From NCBI GenBank assembly GCA_028685755.1, contig JAQUDJ010000003.1, positions 1-51,409 of the forward strand: a stretch of DNA of 51,409 nucleotides, written 5' to 3'. The notes under the pieces are model-generated. The model saw nothing but the letters and a program-made list of their open reading frames with translations, searched no databases and had not been told where the DNA came from. Positions 1 to 8,651 of this stretch are shown piece after piece. This stretch comes from Eubacteriales bacterium. GTDB lineage: Bacteria; Bacillota; Clostridia; Saccharofermentanales; UBA5734. A program made the position numbers and the translations under genes. How positions within the stretch are numbered: the stretch's first letter is position 1; every line of letters begins with the position of its first letter.

Positions 1-10
1 CCTCAACCCT

Positions 11-126
11 TCCGGTGGAAATGACAGAGAGGTCACACCTGTTCCCATCCCGAACACAGCAGTTAAGCTCTCTCGTGCCGAAAATACTTGGCTGGTAACG
101 GCCCGGAAAAATAGGTCTCCGCCGGA
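11..126 (+). rRNA. rrf: 5S ribosomal RNA
   Basis: The segment carries the universal 5S core (GGTCACACCTGTTCCCATCC, then CGAACACAGCAGTTAAGC). Its ends pair as a helix: TCCGGTGG at 11-18 with CCGCCGGA at 119-126. About 116 nt is a full-length 5S rRNA. A strong terminator follows directly, so this is the 3' end of an rRNA operon whose 16S and 23S genes lie outside the window. Confidence 0.95.
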
Positions 127-133
127 TCATTTC

Positions 134-169
134 AAGACCACTGGGTAACTCCCAGTGGTCTTGTTTTTT
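134..169 (+). terminator. Rho-independent terminator of the rRNA operon
   Basis: A perfect 12-bp stem (AAGACCACTGGG / CCCAGTGGTCTT) with a 5-nt loop is followed by a T run. It lies 8 nt after the 5S rRNA. Confidence 0.95.
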
Positions 170-270
170 ATGTTCAAATACGTGATATAATATCTTCAAT
201 ATGTCCAATTCGACTATCGTCTGACATACACAATCTCTACTCCTAAGTCTGAAATCTGGAGGGTTGATTC

Positions 271-987
271 ATGGGTGCAAAAGTCCTGATCGTCGATGAC
301 GAGCACAATATCGTTGATATTCTGAAGGCTAATCTCGAACGTGAAGGCTATCAGACCATTACTGCCTATGATGGCGCTCAAGGTCTTGAAATGGGAATCA
401 GTCAGAAACCTGATTTGATTCTGCTCGACTGTATGCTACCGAAAATTGACGGATTTGACGTTTGTCGAAAACTACGCTTGCAAACAAATGTGCCAATCTT
501 GATGCTCACCGCTAAAAGTGAAGAAATTGATAAAGTCCTCGGTCTTGAACTAGGTGCAGATGACTATATCACGAAGCCTTTTAGTGTTCGTGAAGTCTTA
601 GCTAGAGTTAAAGCTCAACTACGGCGTGTAACAATTGGCGAGTTGGATGGTACAGATCATCCGAAGGTTATGACCTTTGCTGATCTTGAAATTGATCAAG
701 AAGCATACCAGGTCAAACGTTCAGGTGAAATGATTGATTTAACATTGAGGGAATTCGAACTTGTTCGATTTCTAGCCAAGAATGCTGGGCAGGTCTTCTC
801 CCGTGAAGCATTGCTCGAAAAGGTCTGGGGTTATGAGTATTATGGTGATGTTCGGACCGTCGATGTCACTGTCCGCCGTACCCGTGAGAAATTAGAACCA
901 GATCAACATAATTACCGATACATTATGACGAAACGTGGTGTCGGTTACTACTTTGATAAACATCCCCAAACAGGAGCAACCACCTAA
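271..987 (+). CDS. walR: OmpR-family response regulator, WalR-like
   Basis: DNA-binding response regulator of a two-component system that in Firmicutes controls cell-wall metabolism. The receiver domain (residues 1-120) has the acidic pair D9-D10, phospho-acceptor D53 (LLDCMLPK), T80 and K102 in ITKPF. A winged-helix Trans_Reg_C domain (about 135-230) follows, with the DVTVRRTREKLE recognition region. The 238 aa length is normal. The start is ATG at 271, after GGAGGG. A TATAAT at 186-191 could be its -10 box. The kinase gene begins 2 nt after the stop. The downstream murA-walJ-rlmH context favours WalR over PhoP or PhoB, but the subfamily is inferred. Confidence 0.88.
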   Translation: MGAKVLIVDDEHNIVDILKANLEREGYQTITAYDGAQGLEMGISQKPDLILLDCMLPKIDGFDVCRKLRLQTNVPILMLTAKSEEIDKVLGLELGADDYITKPFSVREVLARVKAQLRRVTIGELDGTDHPKVMTFADLEIDQEAYQVKRSGEMIDLTLREFELVRFLAKNAGQVFSREALLEKVWGYEYYGDVRTVDVTVRRTREKLEPDQHNYRYIMTKRGVGYYFDKHPQTGATT

Positions 988-989
988 AA

Positions 990-2480
990 ATGACTTTATC
1001 TATTGGGCTTTCGCGATCGGGAGCCTTTATTTTAAATGCCTCAGATTTGATGCTTACGACGTATATATTGAATGCTTGGCAGCATGTCCAATCAATTTGG
1101 AATACAGTTGGTTCGAATTTAGCACGCATTCATCCAATAATTTTAATCGGAGCTGCGATCGTATTGACCGTTGGCATCCAAGCCATTGTTTTTCATTTCA
1201 TTTCTCGACGTAGCAATCGAGCAAATAATAATGAGTTAAGCAGTTACGTCGATCGTTTTAAAGAAGAGCGCAATAAATCAGAAGCGATTTTGAAGGACCT
1301 TGATATTGGGATATTAGCCTATACAAATGATGGCCAATTGATCAATTCGAACGATGAAGCGCGTTTAATTTTACTTCCAGAGTCAATTCCCAATACACTT
1401 GAGGCATTTTTTGAGCGCTATGGCGAAACAAACGGTTTAAAAGCTGCGGTATTACTTGGTCGCGAAGATATCACCGTTGAAGTCACAGTTAACGATCACA
1501 TCCTCCGTGTCCGACTCAAGGCATCGCGCTTTGGACAAAGTGGGCGTCACGCGGGAACGATTGTTGTTTTGCGGGATATAACTGCCCAAGAACGTTTAGA
1601 AAAGCAGCGCAAAGATTTTGTTGCTAATGTGTCGCACGAATTGAAAACACCTTTGACAACAATTAAGACATACAGTGAATCGTTGCTGGATTGGGGTCTA
1701 GTTGAAAAAAACACAGATGCGATTCGCAAAGATATCATGCGAATTCATGATGATGCCCTGCGCATGGAGCACCTCGTTGCGGACTTGTTGTTGCTTTCGA
1801 GTATTGATAGCAAAGGTATTCGGATGCGGATGGAACAGCAGGATTTAGCGGGATTGACCCGTTTAACAGCGGATCGACTGATGCATCAAGCACAAGAGAA
1901 AAACATTAGTCTTGAAAGTTTTGCGGTGACAAGCATTCCCCCCATTTATGCAGACCGCTCATCGATTGAACGGATATTAGTCAATTTGATATCAAATGCG
2001 ATCAAGTACACCGATCGCGGTGGTTCTGTTAAAGTCTATATCGGCCATCTTATTGATGATGTCTATGTCAAAGTAGTCGATACGGGATTTGGCATTGAAA
2101 AGGAACACCTGCCACACATCTTTAATCGCTTTTATCGTGTTGATATGACTGGGTCGCGAATGTTTGGCGGCACTGGGTTGGGATTATCAATTGCACGCGA
2201 ACTTTCAGAGATTCATGGTGGTAAAATAGCAGTTGACAGTACACTAGGTAAAGGCACAGAATTCTCGGTGATTTTGCCGAGTGCACAAAAAGTTTTTCGT
2301 GATACGCTTAACACCCTGCGCGATGGTGAAACGAACCAAGACTTGCTCCATCAGTCGGCTTTGCTAGATCTCAACGATTACGCGAAAGAAGACTTAACCG
2401 ACAAGCAAACGTTAGAGACACTAGAACCTGAAGCGCGTGAAAAGTTACTCAGCCATTTGTTTGAAACAGCAGAAGTTTAA
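990..2480 (+). CDS. walK: Sensor histidine kinase, WalK/PhoR-like
   Basis: Membrane histidine kinase, partner of the preceding regulator. It has one clear membrane segment (about residues 48-70), a PAS-like region (about 95-195), a HisKA domain with phospho-acceptor H216 in NVSHELKTPL, and a HATPase_c domain with the N box (N336 in LISNAIKYT), DTGFGIE (about 364) and GGTGLGLSIA (about 393). There is no evident extracytoplasmic sensor domain, as in many clostridial WalK/PhoR kinases. A roughly 65-residue acidic tail ends in LFETAEV. ATG 990 follows AGGAG at 972-976. The tail motif reappears as a tandem array just after the stop. Confidence 0.88.
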   Translation: MTLSIGLSRSGAFILNASDLMLTTYILNAWQHVQSIWNTVGSNLARIHPIILIGAAIVLTVGIQAIVFHFISRRSNRANNNELSSYVDRFKEERNKSEAILKDLDIGILAYTNDGQLINSNDEARLILLPESIPNTLEAFFERYGETNGLKAAVLLGREDITVEVTVNDHILRVRLKASRFGQSGRHAGTIVVLRDITAQERLEKQRKDFVANVSHELKTPLTTIKTYSESLLDWGLVEKNTDAIRKDIMRIHDDALRMEHLVADLLLLSSIDSKGIRMRMEQQDLAGLTRLTADRLMHQAQEKNISLESFAVTSIPPIYADRSSIERILVNLISNAIKYTDRGGSVKVYIGHLIDDVYVKVVDTGFGIEKEHLPHIFNRFYRVDMTGSRMFGGTGLGLSIARELSEIHGGKIAVDSTLGKGTEFSVILPSAQKVFRDTLNTLRDGETNQDLLHQSALLDLNDYAKEDLTDKQTLETLEPEAREKLLSHLFETAEV

Positions 2481-2504
2481 GACGCATAAGTTGCATCAGA
2501 ATTA

Positions 2505-2558
2505 TTCGAAACAGCCGAAACAGCCGAAACAGCCGAAACAGCCGAAACATTCGAAACA
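2505..2558 (+). repeat. 9-bp tandem array between walK and murA
   Basis: Six units, TTCGAAACA then four GCCGAAACA then TTCGAAACA, starting 24 nt after the walK stop. The array is in the same frame as both walK and murA and would read (F/A)-E-T. It echoes the walK C-terminus LFETAE, as if the gene's end had been copied and expanded. Confidence 0.9.
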
Positions 2559-2585
2559 TCAGAACGTAGAAAAGAGGATTTCCCT

Positions 2586-3851
2586 TTGGCCAGTTATTTA
2601 GTGCGGGGCGGCTTACGCTTAACCGGTGATGTCACAATTAGTGGGTCCAAAAATGCTGCGCTCGGTATAATTGCGGCAGCGACGATACTTGATGGCCCAT
2701 GCAAAATAGAGAACATTCCAGACGTTGCAGATATTAATGTTTTACTTGAAATCATTAAATCATTGGGCGCCGAAATCAGACGTGACAGTGAAGGCTCGCT
2801 CTACATAGACCCCATGCCAATAGACTCGTGGAGTGCTGACAATGAACGGGTACGCAGTATTCGCGGTTCCTACTATTTGCTCGGCGCAATGCTTGGGCGC
2901 TTCCAAAACGCTTCGATTTTGATGCCAGGCGGTTGTAATTTTGGCACGCGTCCGATCGATCAACATATGAAGGGCTTTGAAGCGTTGGGCGCGCATGTCA
3001 GTATCGAACATGGTCGCATTTCATTACATGCCGAAAAGCTCAAAGGCGAGAATATTTTTCTCGATGTCGTCAGTGTTGGGGCAACGATCAACATCATGAT
3101 TGCAGCGACTAAGGCTGAAGGGATCACAGTTATTGAAAATGCGGCTAAAGAGCCACATATTGTCGATGTTGCAAACTTCTTAAATACGATGGGTGCGAAT
3201 ATTCGCGGCGCAGGAACAGATGTTATCCGCATCACCGGGACCCCCGTTTTGCCGGCTGGCGGTTCTTACGCGGTCATTCCTGATCAGATTGAAGCGGGCA
3301 CGTATATGTTAGCGGCAGCGATTACGCGTGGCGATATTACAGTTCATGGCCTGATCCCCAAACACATGGAACCTTTAAGCGCTAAGCTCGAAGAAATGGG
3401 CGCCTCCATCGAACTAGGTGACGACTCCATTCGAGTATCGATCGAAGCAGGAAGTGACCTAACAGCTGCGAGCTTCAAAACGATGCCTTACCCGGGCTTT
3501 CCCACCGATCTGCAGCCCCAAACCACCGTTTTACTTTGTACTGTTCTAGGTACAAGTCGTATGTTCGAAAATGTCTGGGACAACCGTTTCCAATATATTG
3601 ATGAATTAAAAATGATGGGCGCGCAAATTATGACTTCTGGCCAAATGGCGATTATTGACGGTGTTCCGGAACTGTCTGGTGCTGTTGTGACGGCTCGTGA
3701 TCTGCGTGCCGGTGCTGCCATGGTTCTAGCTGGACTTGTCGCCGAGGGCACGACTGAAATAACTGATATCGCCAAAATTGAACGCGGCTATGAGAACTTT
3801 ACAGCCAAAATGCGGGCACTTGGAGCAGATATCACCCGTATCGAAAATTGA
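2586..3851 (+). CDS. murA: UDP-N-acetylglucosamine 1-carboxyvinyltransferase
   Basis: Catalyses the first committed step of peptidoglycan synthesis: transfer of enolpyruvate from PEP to UDP-GlcNAc, in the cytoplasm. It has the family start RGGLRLTGDVTISGSKNAAL, the active-site loop MPGGCNFGTRPID with catalytic C117, and the late motif PYPGFPTDLQPQ. The 421 aa length is typical. The start is TTG at 2586 after a GAGG; no ATG fits the family N-terminus. Its place between walK and walJ is unusual, since walH/walI usually sit there. Confidence 0.95.
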   Translation: MASYLVRGGLRLTGDVTISGSKNAALGIIAAATILDGPCKIENIPDVADINVLLEIIKSLGAEIRRDSEGSLYIDPMPIDSWSADNERVRSIRGSYYLLGAMLGRFQNASILMPGGCNFGTRPIDQHMKGFEALGAHVSIEHGRISLHAEKLKGENIFLDVVSVGATINIMIAATKAEGITVIENAAKEPHIVDVANFLNTMGANIRGAGTDVIRITGTPVLPAGGSYAVIPDQIEAGTYMLAAAITRGDITVHGLIPKHMEPLSAKLEEMGASIELGDDSIRVSIEAGSDLTAASFKTMPYPGFPTDLQPQTTVLLCTVLGTSRMFENVWDNRFQYIDELKMMGAQIMTSGQMAIIDGVPELSGAVVTARDLRAGAAMVLAGLVAEGTTEITDIAKIERGYENFTAKMRALGADITRIEN

Positions 3852-4654
3852 CTGGCGTTAAGATCTGCGCACTGCGAAGTGGATCCAGTGGGAATGCGAT
3901 TTTTGTCGGCAGCGGATCAACAAAAATATTAATTGATGCTGGTGTCAGCTTGCGTGATATTGAAGATGCCTTAAAAAGTATTGGCGAATCAGCAAGCGAA
4001 TTAACCGGTGTTCTCGTCACGCACGAACATTCCGATCACGGTCGCAGTGTTGGGGCGTTGATGCGCCGCTATCAGATGCCGCTTTACGTGAATCAGGGAA
4101 CTTATCAGGCACTGCGGTATCAGCTCGGCAAATACCCTGAGCACCTCGTCCATATCTTTGATAGCAATCAACCTTTCACAATAGGCCAGGAAGCTATGCA
4201 AGCGACTGGTTTTCGTACGTCACATGATGCTGCTGAATCCGTTGCATTTAAAATTGAAACGGCGCAAGGTGCGGTATCCGTTTGCACTGATTTGGGTTGG
4301 CCTGATCCAGTTTTACTCGATCAACTCGCCGGAAGTAGAGTGATTTATGTTGAAGCCAATTACGATCCGACGCTGCTGGCAGCCGGTCCTTATCCCCAGA
4401 TGCTCAAACAACGCATTTCTGGCGAATTTGGCCACTTGTCGAATGATGATAGCGCACGAGCGATTGCCCATTTTTTAAGTCGCGGCACGGAACGCTTTGT
4501 TTTGTCGCATTTGAGTAAAGAAAACAACTATCCTGAACTGGCGATGAGCACGGTGCGTGATCAATTAGCGTTACAACAAGCGCGAATTGGCGAGCATTTG
4601 CAAGTCAGCATCGCGCGGCGATTTTCGGTCAGCACACCAATTGAGCTGAGTTAA
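3848..4654 (+). CDS. walJ: WalJ/YycJ-type MBL-fold metallohydrolase
   Basis: Metallo-beta-lactamase-fold nuclease of the YycJ/WalJ family, linked to the WalRK system and implicated in DNA metabolism. The start resembles the family (ICALRSGSSGNAIFVG). The metal-binding motif HEHSDH is at about residues 58-63, and later ligands include SHD near 124 and LSHLSKENN near 220. It is 268 aa long. The TTG start overlaps the murA stop (TTGA), which implies translational coupling. No separate Shine-Dalgarno is obvious. A 12-bp tandem array starts at its stop codon. Confidence 0.88.
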   Translation: MTGVKICALRSGSSGNAIFVGSGSTKILIDAGVSLRDIEDALKSIGESASELTGVLVTHEHSDHGRSVGALMRRYQMPLYVNQGTYQALRYQLGKYPEHLVHIFDSNQPFTIGQEAMQATGFRTSHDAAESVAFKIETAQGAVSVCTDLGWPDPVLLDQLAGSRVIYVEANYDPTLLAAGPYPQMLKQRISGEFGHLSNDDSARAIAHFLSRGTERFVLSHLSKENNYPELAMSTVRDQLALQQARIGEHLQVSIARRFSVSTPIELS

Positions 4655-4696
4655 ACCGCAAGTTAAACCGCAAGTTAAACCTCAAGTTAAAGCAAA
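4649..4696 (+). repeat. 12-bp tandem array anchored on the walJ stop codon
   Basis: Four units, AGTTAAACCGCA twice, then AGTTAAACCTCA and AGTTAAAGCAAA. The first unit contains the walJ stop (TAA at 4652-4654), so each unit repeats the stop context. The array fills most of the walJ-rlmH gap. Confidence 0.9.
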
Positions 4697-4711
4697 AGGT
4701 AAATCCTGAAC

Positions 4712-5179
4712 GTGAAAATTCGCATTATTTCCCCGGGGAAAATTCGTGAAAAATATTTGCAAGATGCCGTTGAAATCGCGCAGCTAAATTTGCAACGGAA
4801 CTTGGCGACTGGGGACGCGATTGAAATTATTGAAGTAGAAGATAGCCCGGACACGTGGCCAGTTGACCGTGCGATGCAAATGGAAGCTGAACGAATTCGC
4901 GCGCGACTGTTGCCAGGTGATTATTTAATAGCGCTCGATTTGGCTGGTCATTGGCCCAAACAAGACAAGCGAGGGACACTCGCGCCGGATTTGGCACGAT
5001 GGCTTGGCGATGCGCGTGAATATACAAGTAATCTTGTGTTTATGATCGGTGGGTCAAATGGACTTGCACCTGAGCTCAAGCGACAGGCTCGGCAACGGAT
5101 ATGCTTATCTCAAATGACTTATACGCACCAAATGGCGCGATTGATTTTACTGGATTTACTTAATCAAGCGTGGATATGA
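4712..5179 (+). CDS. rlmH: RlmH-like 23S rRNA methyltransferase lacking the C-terminal tail
   Basis: SPOUT-fold methyltransferase family that methylates N3 of pseudouridine 1915 in 23S rRNA (helix 69) as a dimer. It starts KIRIISPGKIREKYL and has the SAM-binding IGGSNGL motif (about 111-117), then ICLSQMTYTHQMARL. It ends LLNQAWI, exactly where the family would continue with about nine more residues ending PYHK/R, a tail known to be needed for activity. At 155 aa it is slightly short. The stop lies inside the convergent rsgI-like gene (16 bp overlap). The start is GTG 4712. A second RlmH-like gene at 13139-13588 has the tail but a degenerate body. Confidence 0.85.
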   Translation: MKIRIISPGKIREKYLQDAVEIAQLNLQRNLATGDAIEIIEVEDSPDTWPVDRAMQMEAERIRARLLPGDYLIALDLAGHWPKQDKRGTLAPDLARWLGDAREYTSNLVFMIGGSNGLAPELKRQARQRICLSQMTYTHQMARLILLDLLNQAWI

Positions 5180-6393
5180 CGTGCCATTAATGCAATGAAA
5201 CGGTTGAACCCTTTACCTGGCATGAATAGTGATCCACCGGGACCGGGACCAGTACCGACGCCTGATCCAGCACCGGGATCGATTTGAGTTTCAGTTGCGG
5301 AATTTGCAGAGCTCGTGGGATTGCTAGATGGGTCAACCCCTGAGCCTGATTGGGAAGATTGTGAACCGTCACCATATGTTTCTTGTGCCGATGAAGGACT
5401 TGGTGCCACGGCATCCGAAGAGATTACGGTCTGGCTGCTCTGAGTATTTGTTTCAGATTGGGAAATCGCCGTTTCATAGGCTGTTGCATATTTTGTGGTC
5501 AAAGACTCCTGTTGAAGTTCTTCAACAGTTTCAAGCGATTCGATTGACGGGTTTAAGGTCAGATCAGTCAGTTGTTCGCTAGCATCTGGCATCAGATCGC
5601 CTTCGACGAGAAGGGATTGGGTGATAGAACCCGTTTGACTCGTTATGTTAATCACATCATTTGCTAACAGTGTATGAACCAACAAAGACAGGGGCGCGGT
5701 TGCGATTGTCGATTCATTCCAATCCTGGCAGAGATTTCTGGACTGGACGAGAAGGATTTGGCGACCAATTGTTAAGTGGTTTGCATGTGCATCATCAATT
5801 ACATGTTCATCATTTGAGAGGGCAACATGGACATCTAAGCCAGAAAATGTTCCGGATCCGTTGTGCCCTCGTAACGAATTTAATTGGGCGTGGAACTGAG
5901 TTTGCCCCTTGGGTAGTACCGCCGAGATAAGCACAGTATCCTCAACTAAAGCGGATTGTTGTTCCAATTTTTCAATCCAAATCGTGATTGCTTGTTGCCA
6001 CGGCAATCCAACAAGTGGCAGGTTAACAATTAGATTGGCGGAATCTGAATCAAAAACCTCAATGGCAATAACATTCAGTTGTCGATCGAGGGATAATTGC
6101 ATGCTGGATTTAACATCGACAGATACGTAGGCATACACAGGGTCATTCGCTAGCAAGTGTGTCGACCACAAGACTAAAGATACAATAATCAGCACAGCAA
6201 TTGACACGAGTGCGGGATAGGCCAAACGTTGCCAATTAAACCGGGTCATTTCTGGGTGATTTTCAGTTTGACCATACACGATTTCACGGCCAACCGCCAT
6301 TTCTGGAGTGAGTGGTAGCCGCAGCAATTGGCAGTCTGCCGTAAAAATCAGGGCATGACGGTGATCGATAGAGAGAACAACACCCGTTTTCAC
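5164..6393 (-). CDS. RsgI-like transmembrane anti-sigma factor
   Basis: Likely anti-sigma factor that holds the SigI-like protein encoded just upstream. The N-terminal RsgI_N-like domain (about 1-50) includes GVVLSIDHRHALIFTADC. A single membrane segment lies near residues 57-80, followed by an extracytoplasmic domain (about 85-250). The C-terminal half is rich in Ser, Thr, Gln, Gly and Pro and carries no carbohydrate-binding module I can recognise. GTG 6393 is preferred: it overlaps the sigI stop as GTGA and has AAAGGGGG at proper spacing, whereas GTG 6402 sits on top of that Shine-Dalgarno. In the extracytoplasmic domain the usual Asn-Pro of self-cleaving RsgI proteins appears as Lys-Ser (SVDVKSSMQL). 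Confidence 0.75.
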   Translation of the reverse strand: MKTGVVLSIDHRHALIFTADCQLLRLPLTPEMAVGREIVYGQTENHPEMTRFNWQRLAYPALVSIAVLIIVSLVLWSTHLLANDPVYAYVSVDVKSSMQLSLDRQLNVIAIEVFDSDSANLIVNLPLVGLPWQQAITIWIEKLEQQSALVEDTVLISAVLPKGQTQFHAQLNSLRGHNGSGTFSGLDVHVALSNDEHVIDDAHANHLTIGRQILLVQSRNLCQDWNESTIATAPLSLLVHTLLANDVINITSQTGSITQSLLVEGDLMPDASEQLTDLTLNPSIESLETVEELQQESLTTKYATAYETAISQSETNTQSSQTVISSDAVAPSPSSAQETYGDGSQSSQSGSGVDPSSNPTSSANSATETQIDPGAGSGVGTGPGPGGSLFMPGKGFNRFIALMARHIHA

Positions 6394-7112
6394 TGTGGAC
6401 ACCCCCTTTCAAAAGCGGTGAGGTATCCTTGGATTGTTTCAAATGATCCGGTCATCAGTAGCGTCAAAAATATAATGCTCGCACGGTTTTTTTCAATCGT
6501 TTTGACCGGAATATGACTGCGAAGCGAAAGTGCTTTGCCTGGTAGATGATGACTTTGATTTAACTGTTGATAGAACGATGTATCACTGACAATTAGTCGG
6601 GCAATTCGAAGGCAAAGACAGCGACAGTCCTGATGCTTAGGAAAATGATGGGTTATATTCGGTAAATCAAGACCAAATTCTTGTAAATGTAATTCCAAGT
6701 TAATCATTTCCTCGGCAAATTCTAAATTTTGCTGGACACGTTCGCTTTGTGGATCTGCGATCTTTTCCTCAAGGGCCAGTCCATTTTCTGGATCTTGTGC
6801 TGACAGCGAAATTGTCCTTGCATTTTTTTGTTGCTTTCGGAGCCAGTCGAAAATTCGATTCCGCATGACGAGGTAAGCAAAGGTTTCAAACGATGCGGTG
6901 CTGTCAGATTTGTAATGATCAAGCGCGACATTAAACGACTCTAAAGCGATTTCAAATTCATCTGTTTGCTCAACAAAAAAGGTGTGAGTTATTTGTGCGA
7001 CTGCATGTTTGATAAACGTCAAGCTTGAGGTGATAAACTGCTCACGCAAGGCAATATCACCCGCTTGAATTTGGATAACGATCGATTTGGTGTCGCCAGA
7101 TAAAGGGTTCAT
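6390..7112 (-). CDS. sigI: SigI-like RNA polymerase sigma factor
   Basis: Alternative sigma factor of the SigI group, which responds to heat or to extracellular polysaccharide in Firmicutes. Region 2 features (IQAGDIALREQFI, then FETFAYLVMRNRIFDWLRKQQK near 100) are clear. The C-terminal part with helix-turn-helix-like LSLRSHIPVKTIEKNR matches SigI rather than typical ECF factors. It is 240 aa from ATG 7112, which follows AAAAGGG at 8 nt; an upstream GTG at 7145 has no good site. It is start-stop coupled to the rsgI-like gene. The two large exported proteins upstream on the same strand are candidate regulon members. Confidence 0.8.
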   Translation of the reverse strand: MNPLSGDTKSIVIQIQAGDIALREQFITSSLTFIKHAVAQITHTFFVEQTDEFEIALESFNVALDHYKSDSTASFETFAYLVMRNRIFDWLRKQQKNARTISLSAQDPENGLALEEKIADPQSERVQQNLEFAEEMINLELHLQEFGLDLPNITHHFPKHQDCRCLCLRIARLIVSDTSFYQQLNQSHHLPGKALSLRSHIPVKTIEKNRASIIFLTLLMTGSFETIQGYLTAFERGCPQ

Positions 7113-7275
7113 GCAAATTACCCTTTTGTAAGGTGATACCCTCACATATAAATACGAAGTTAAACAAGTATTTCGGAGGGTCTAATGCAAAGAAAGTTCA
7201 ATCAAATGACATAATAAGTAATTAGTACATTCAGTTTATCACGATTTTATGACACTAATCAGATTGATTATTACA

Positions 7276-7317
7276 TAAATAAAAGAAGGCAGTTTCTGAG
7301 GTCATCAGAAACTGCCT
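7276..7317 (-). terminator. Rho-independent terminator (minus strand)
   Basis: A 13-bp stem (AGGCAGTTTCTGA / TCAGAAACTGCCT, 7287-7317) is followed on the minus strand by a T-rich tract. It ends the transcript of the 7346-8569 gene and separates it from sigI. Confidence 0.85.
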
Positions 7318-7345
7318 GAAAATTGCCATCAAAAATTCATCTGTC

Positions 7346-8569
7346 TTATCTGGTCTTGCGCCCACCATTGCTGTTAGGAATGACGACATCAACATCGATC
7401 CACGTTACATATTGGCCATTAATGTACGATACTTCCTGTCTATTGTCCGATAATTCTTCGGCCATAATGCCATGTGAAAAGACATAATGTTCGTCATTAT
7501 TGACGATCGCGCCTTCAAGAGTAATGTTGGGGTCATTGAGATAGAAGGTAATGCGGTGCTTTCCTGCCTTTTGCGGAACCCAACCACCGCCAGCTGAAGC
7601 AAAATTCATCTTGCCGCTTGGTCCGATTGCCGGTTCAATATCAATATCATAGTAATTATCGCCATCAAACACTTCGACTCGGAACTTGTTGGTCAAGACG
7701 GTCGCATAATAGCTTTCGTAGGCAGCTTGATTTGTACCGTAAACCTCTTCTGCGGAACTCGGGTAATCAAGACACGCCATTTTGTAAGCAGTCATCAAGC
7801 CATCATCGGGTAGTTTGGTATACAAGTAAAGCTCAACTGGAAAGCGATAGCCAACAAGTGGGTTAGTCGTTTCTAATGGATTTCCCCAGTCGACGAAATC
7901 GATTTTGACTAAACTATCTGCGCGCACCCAATCGGCTTGCCATGTGTTTTTGTAATTCTCGACGTATTCAGTCTGCCAATAGAGATTATCAAGGAGTGAA
8001 AGTGGTGTATTGACGACCGGTATGATTGCAAGTGCTTCGGTTGTAAATGCTGTCGCTTGTGGAAACCATGGCCCATAAGTTGGTAACCAATCCGTCATCA
8101 GAACGGGCGTCGTCGTATCAACTAAACCATCAGGGACAGTTTCCCGCGTCTCATTATTGATCAGGTCAGCTGTATAATACCCGTCGATTTCGTTGCCATA
8201 CAGAATGTATTCAACATAATATTCCGGGGTGCCATCTGGAGGATCGACCTGCCCGAGATATTCATCGGGGTGTGCATCAGACATATCTGCAGCCACCGTC
8301 AATGGGATGAGTGCATTCGAACTGTCTTTTACCAAGAAGATTTCGCTACCGTCATAAACACCGTCTGCATCGATATCAATCCATTGCTTCGTGTAAAACA
8401 GCTCCACATCATCCGTAATAACGACAGGTGTGGCTAAATTATTGTATGGTGCTTCTAAAAGTTGGGCAGCAATGGGTTTGACCTTTTTCGCAGCAAAGAC
8501 ATCACCTGAAATAGAAAACACCATGGTTAGAATTAGGAAAACAGCTAGCAATAAATAAGTTTTTTTCAT
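7346..8569 (-). CDS. Exported protein of unknown function
   Basis: 407 aa. An N-terminal signal peptide (MKKTYLLLAVFLILTMVFSI, cleavage likely after DVFAA) predicts export. The mature part is acidic and aromatic-rich. It has a calcium-loop-like stretch, DIDADGVYDGSEI, near residue 65, and repeated Tyr/Trp segments. I recognise no catalytic motif. ATG 8569 follows AAGGAG at 9 nt. It sits 82 nt downstream of the giant exported protein gene on the same strand, so the two are probably one operon. It may be a partner of that surface protein. Confidence 0.7.
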   Translation of the reverse strand: MKKTYLLLAVFLILTMVFSISGDVFAAKKVKPIAAQLLEAPYNNLATPVVITDDVELFYTKQWIDIDADGVYDGSEIFLVKDSSNALIPLTVAADMSDAHPDEYLGQVDPPDGTPEYYVEYILYGNEIDGYYTADLINNETRETVPDGLVDTTTPVLMTDWLPTYGPWFPQATAFTTEALAIIPVVNTPLSLLDNLYWQTEYVENYKNTWQADWVRADSLVKIDFVDWGNPLETTNPLVGYRFPVELYLYTKLPDDGLMTAYKMACLDYPSSAEEVYGTNQAAYESYYATVLTNKFRVEVFDGDNYYDIDIEPAIGPSGKMNFASAGGGWVPQKAGKHRITFYLNDPNITLEGAIVNNDEHYVFSHGIMAEELSDNRQEVSYINGQYVTWIDVDVVIPNSNGGRKTR

Positions 8570-8651
8570 AAAAGCCAACTCCTTTGTATTTGGTAGGACA
8601 TGATTCTATGGATCGGGGAATCAGGTTACAAGGTCTACCTCTGCCCAGTGA

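Noticed and set aside
5179-5230. Frameshift restoring the RlmH tail
   Set aside because: None of the three frames after QAWI encodes a PYHK/R-like end, so a simple indel does not explain the truncation.
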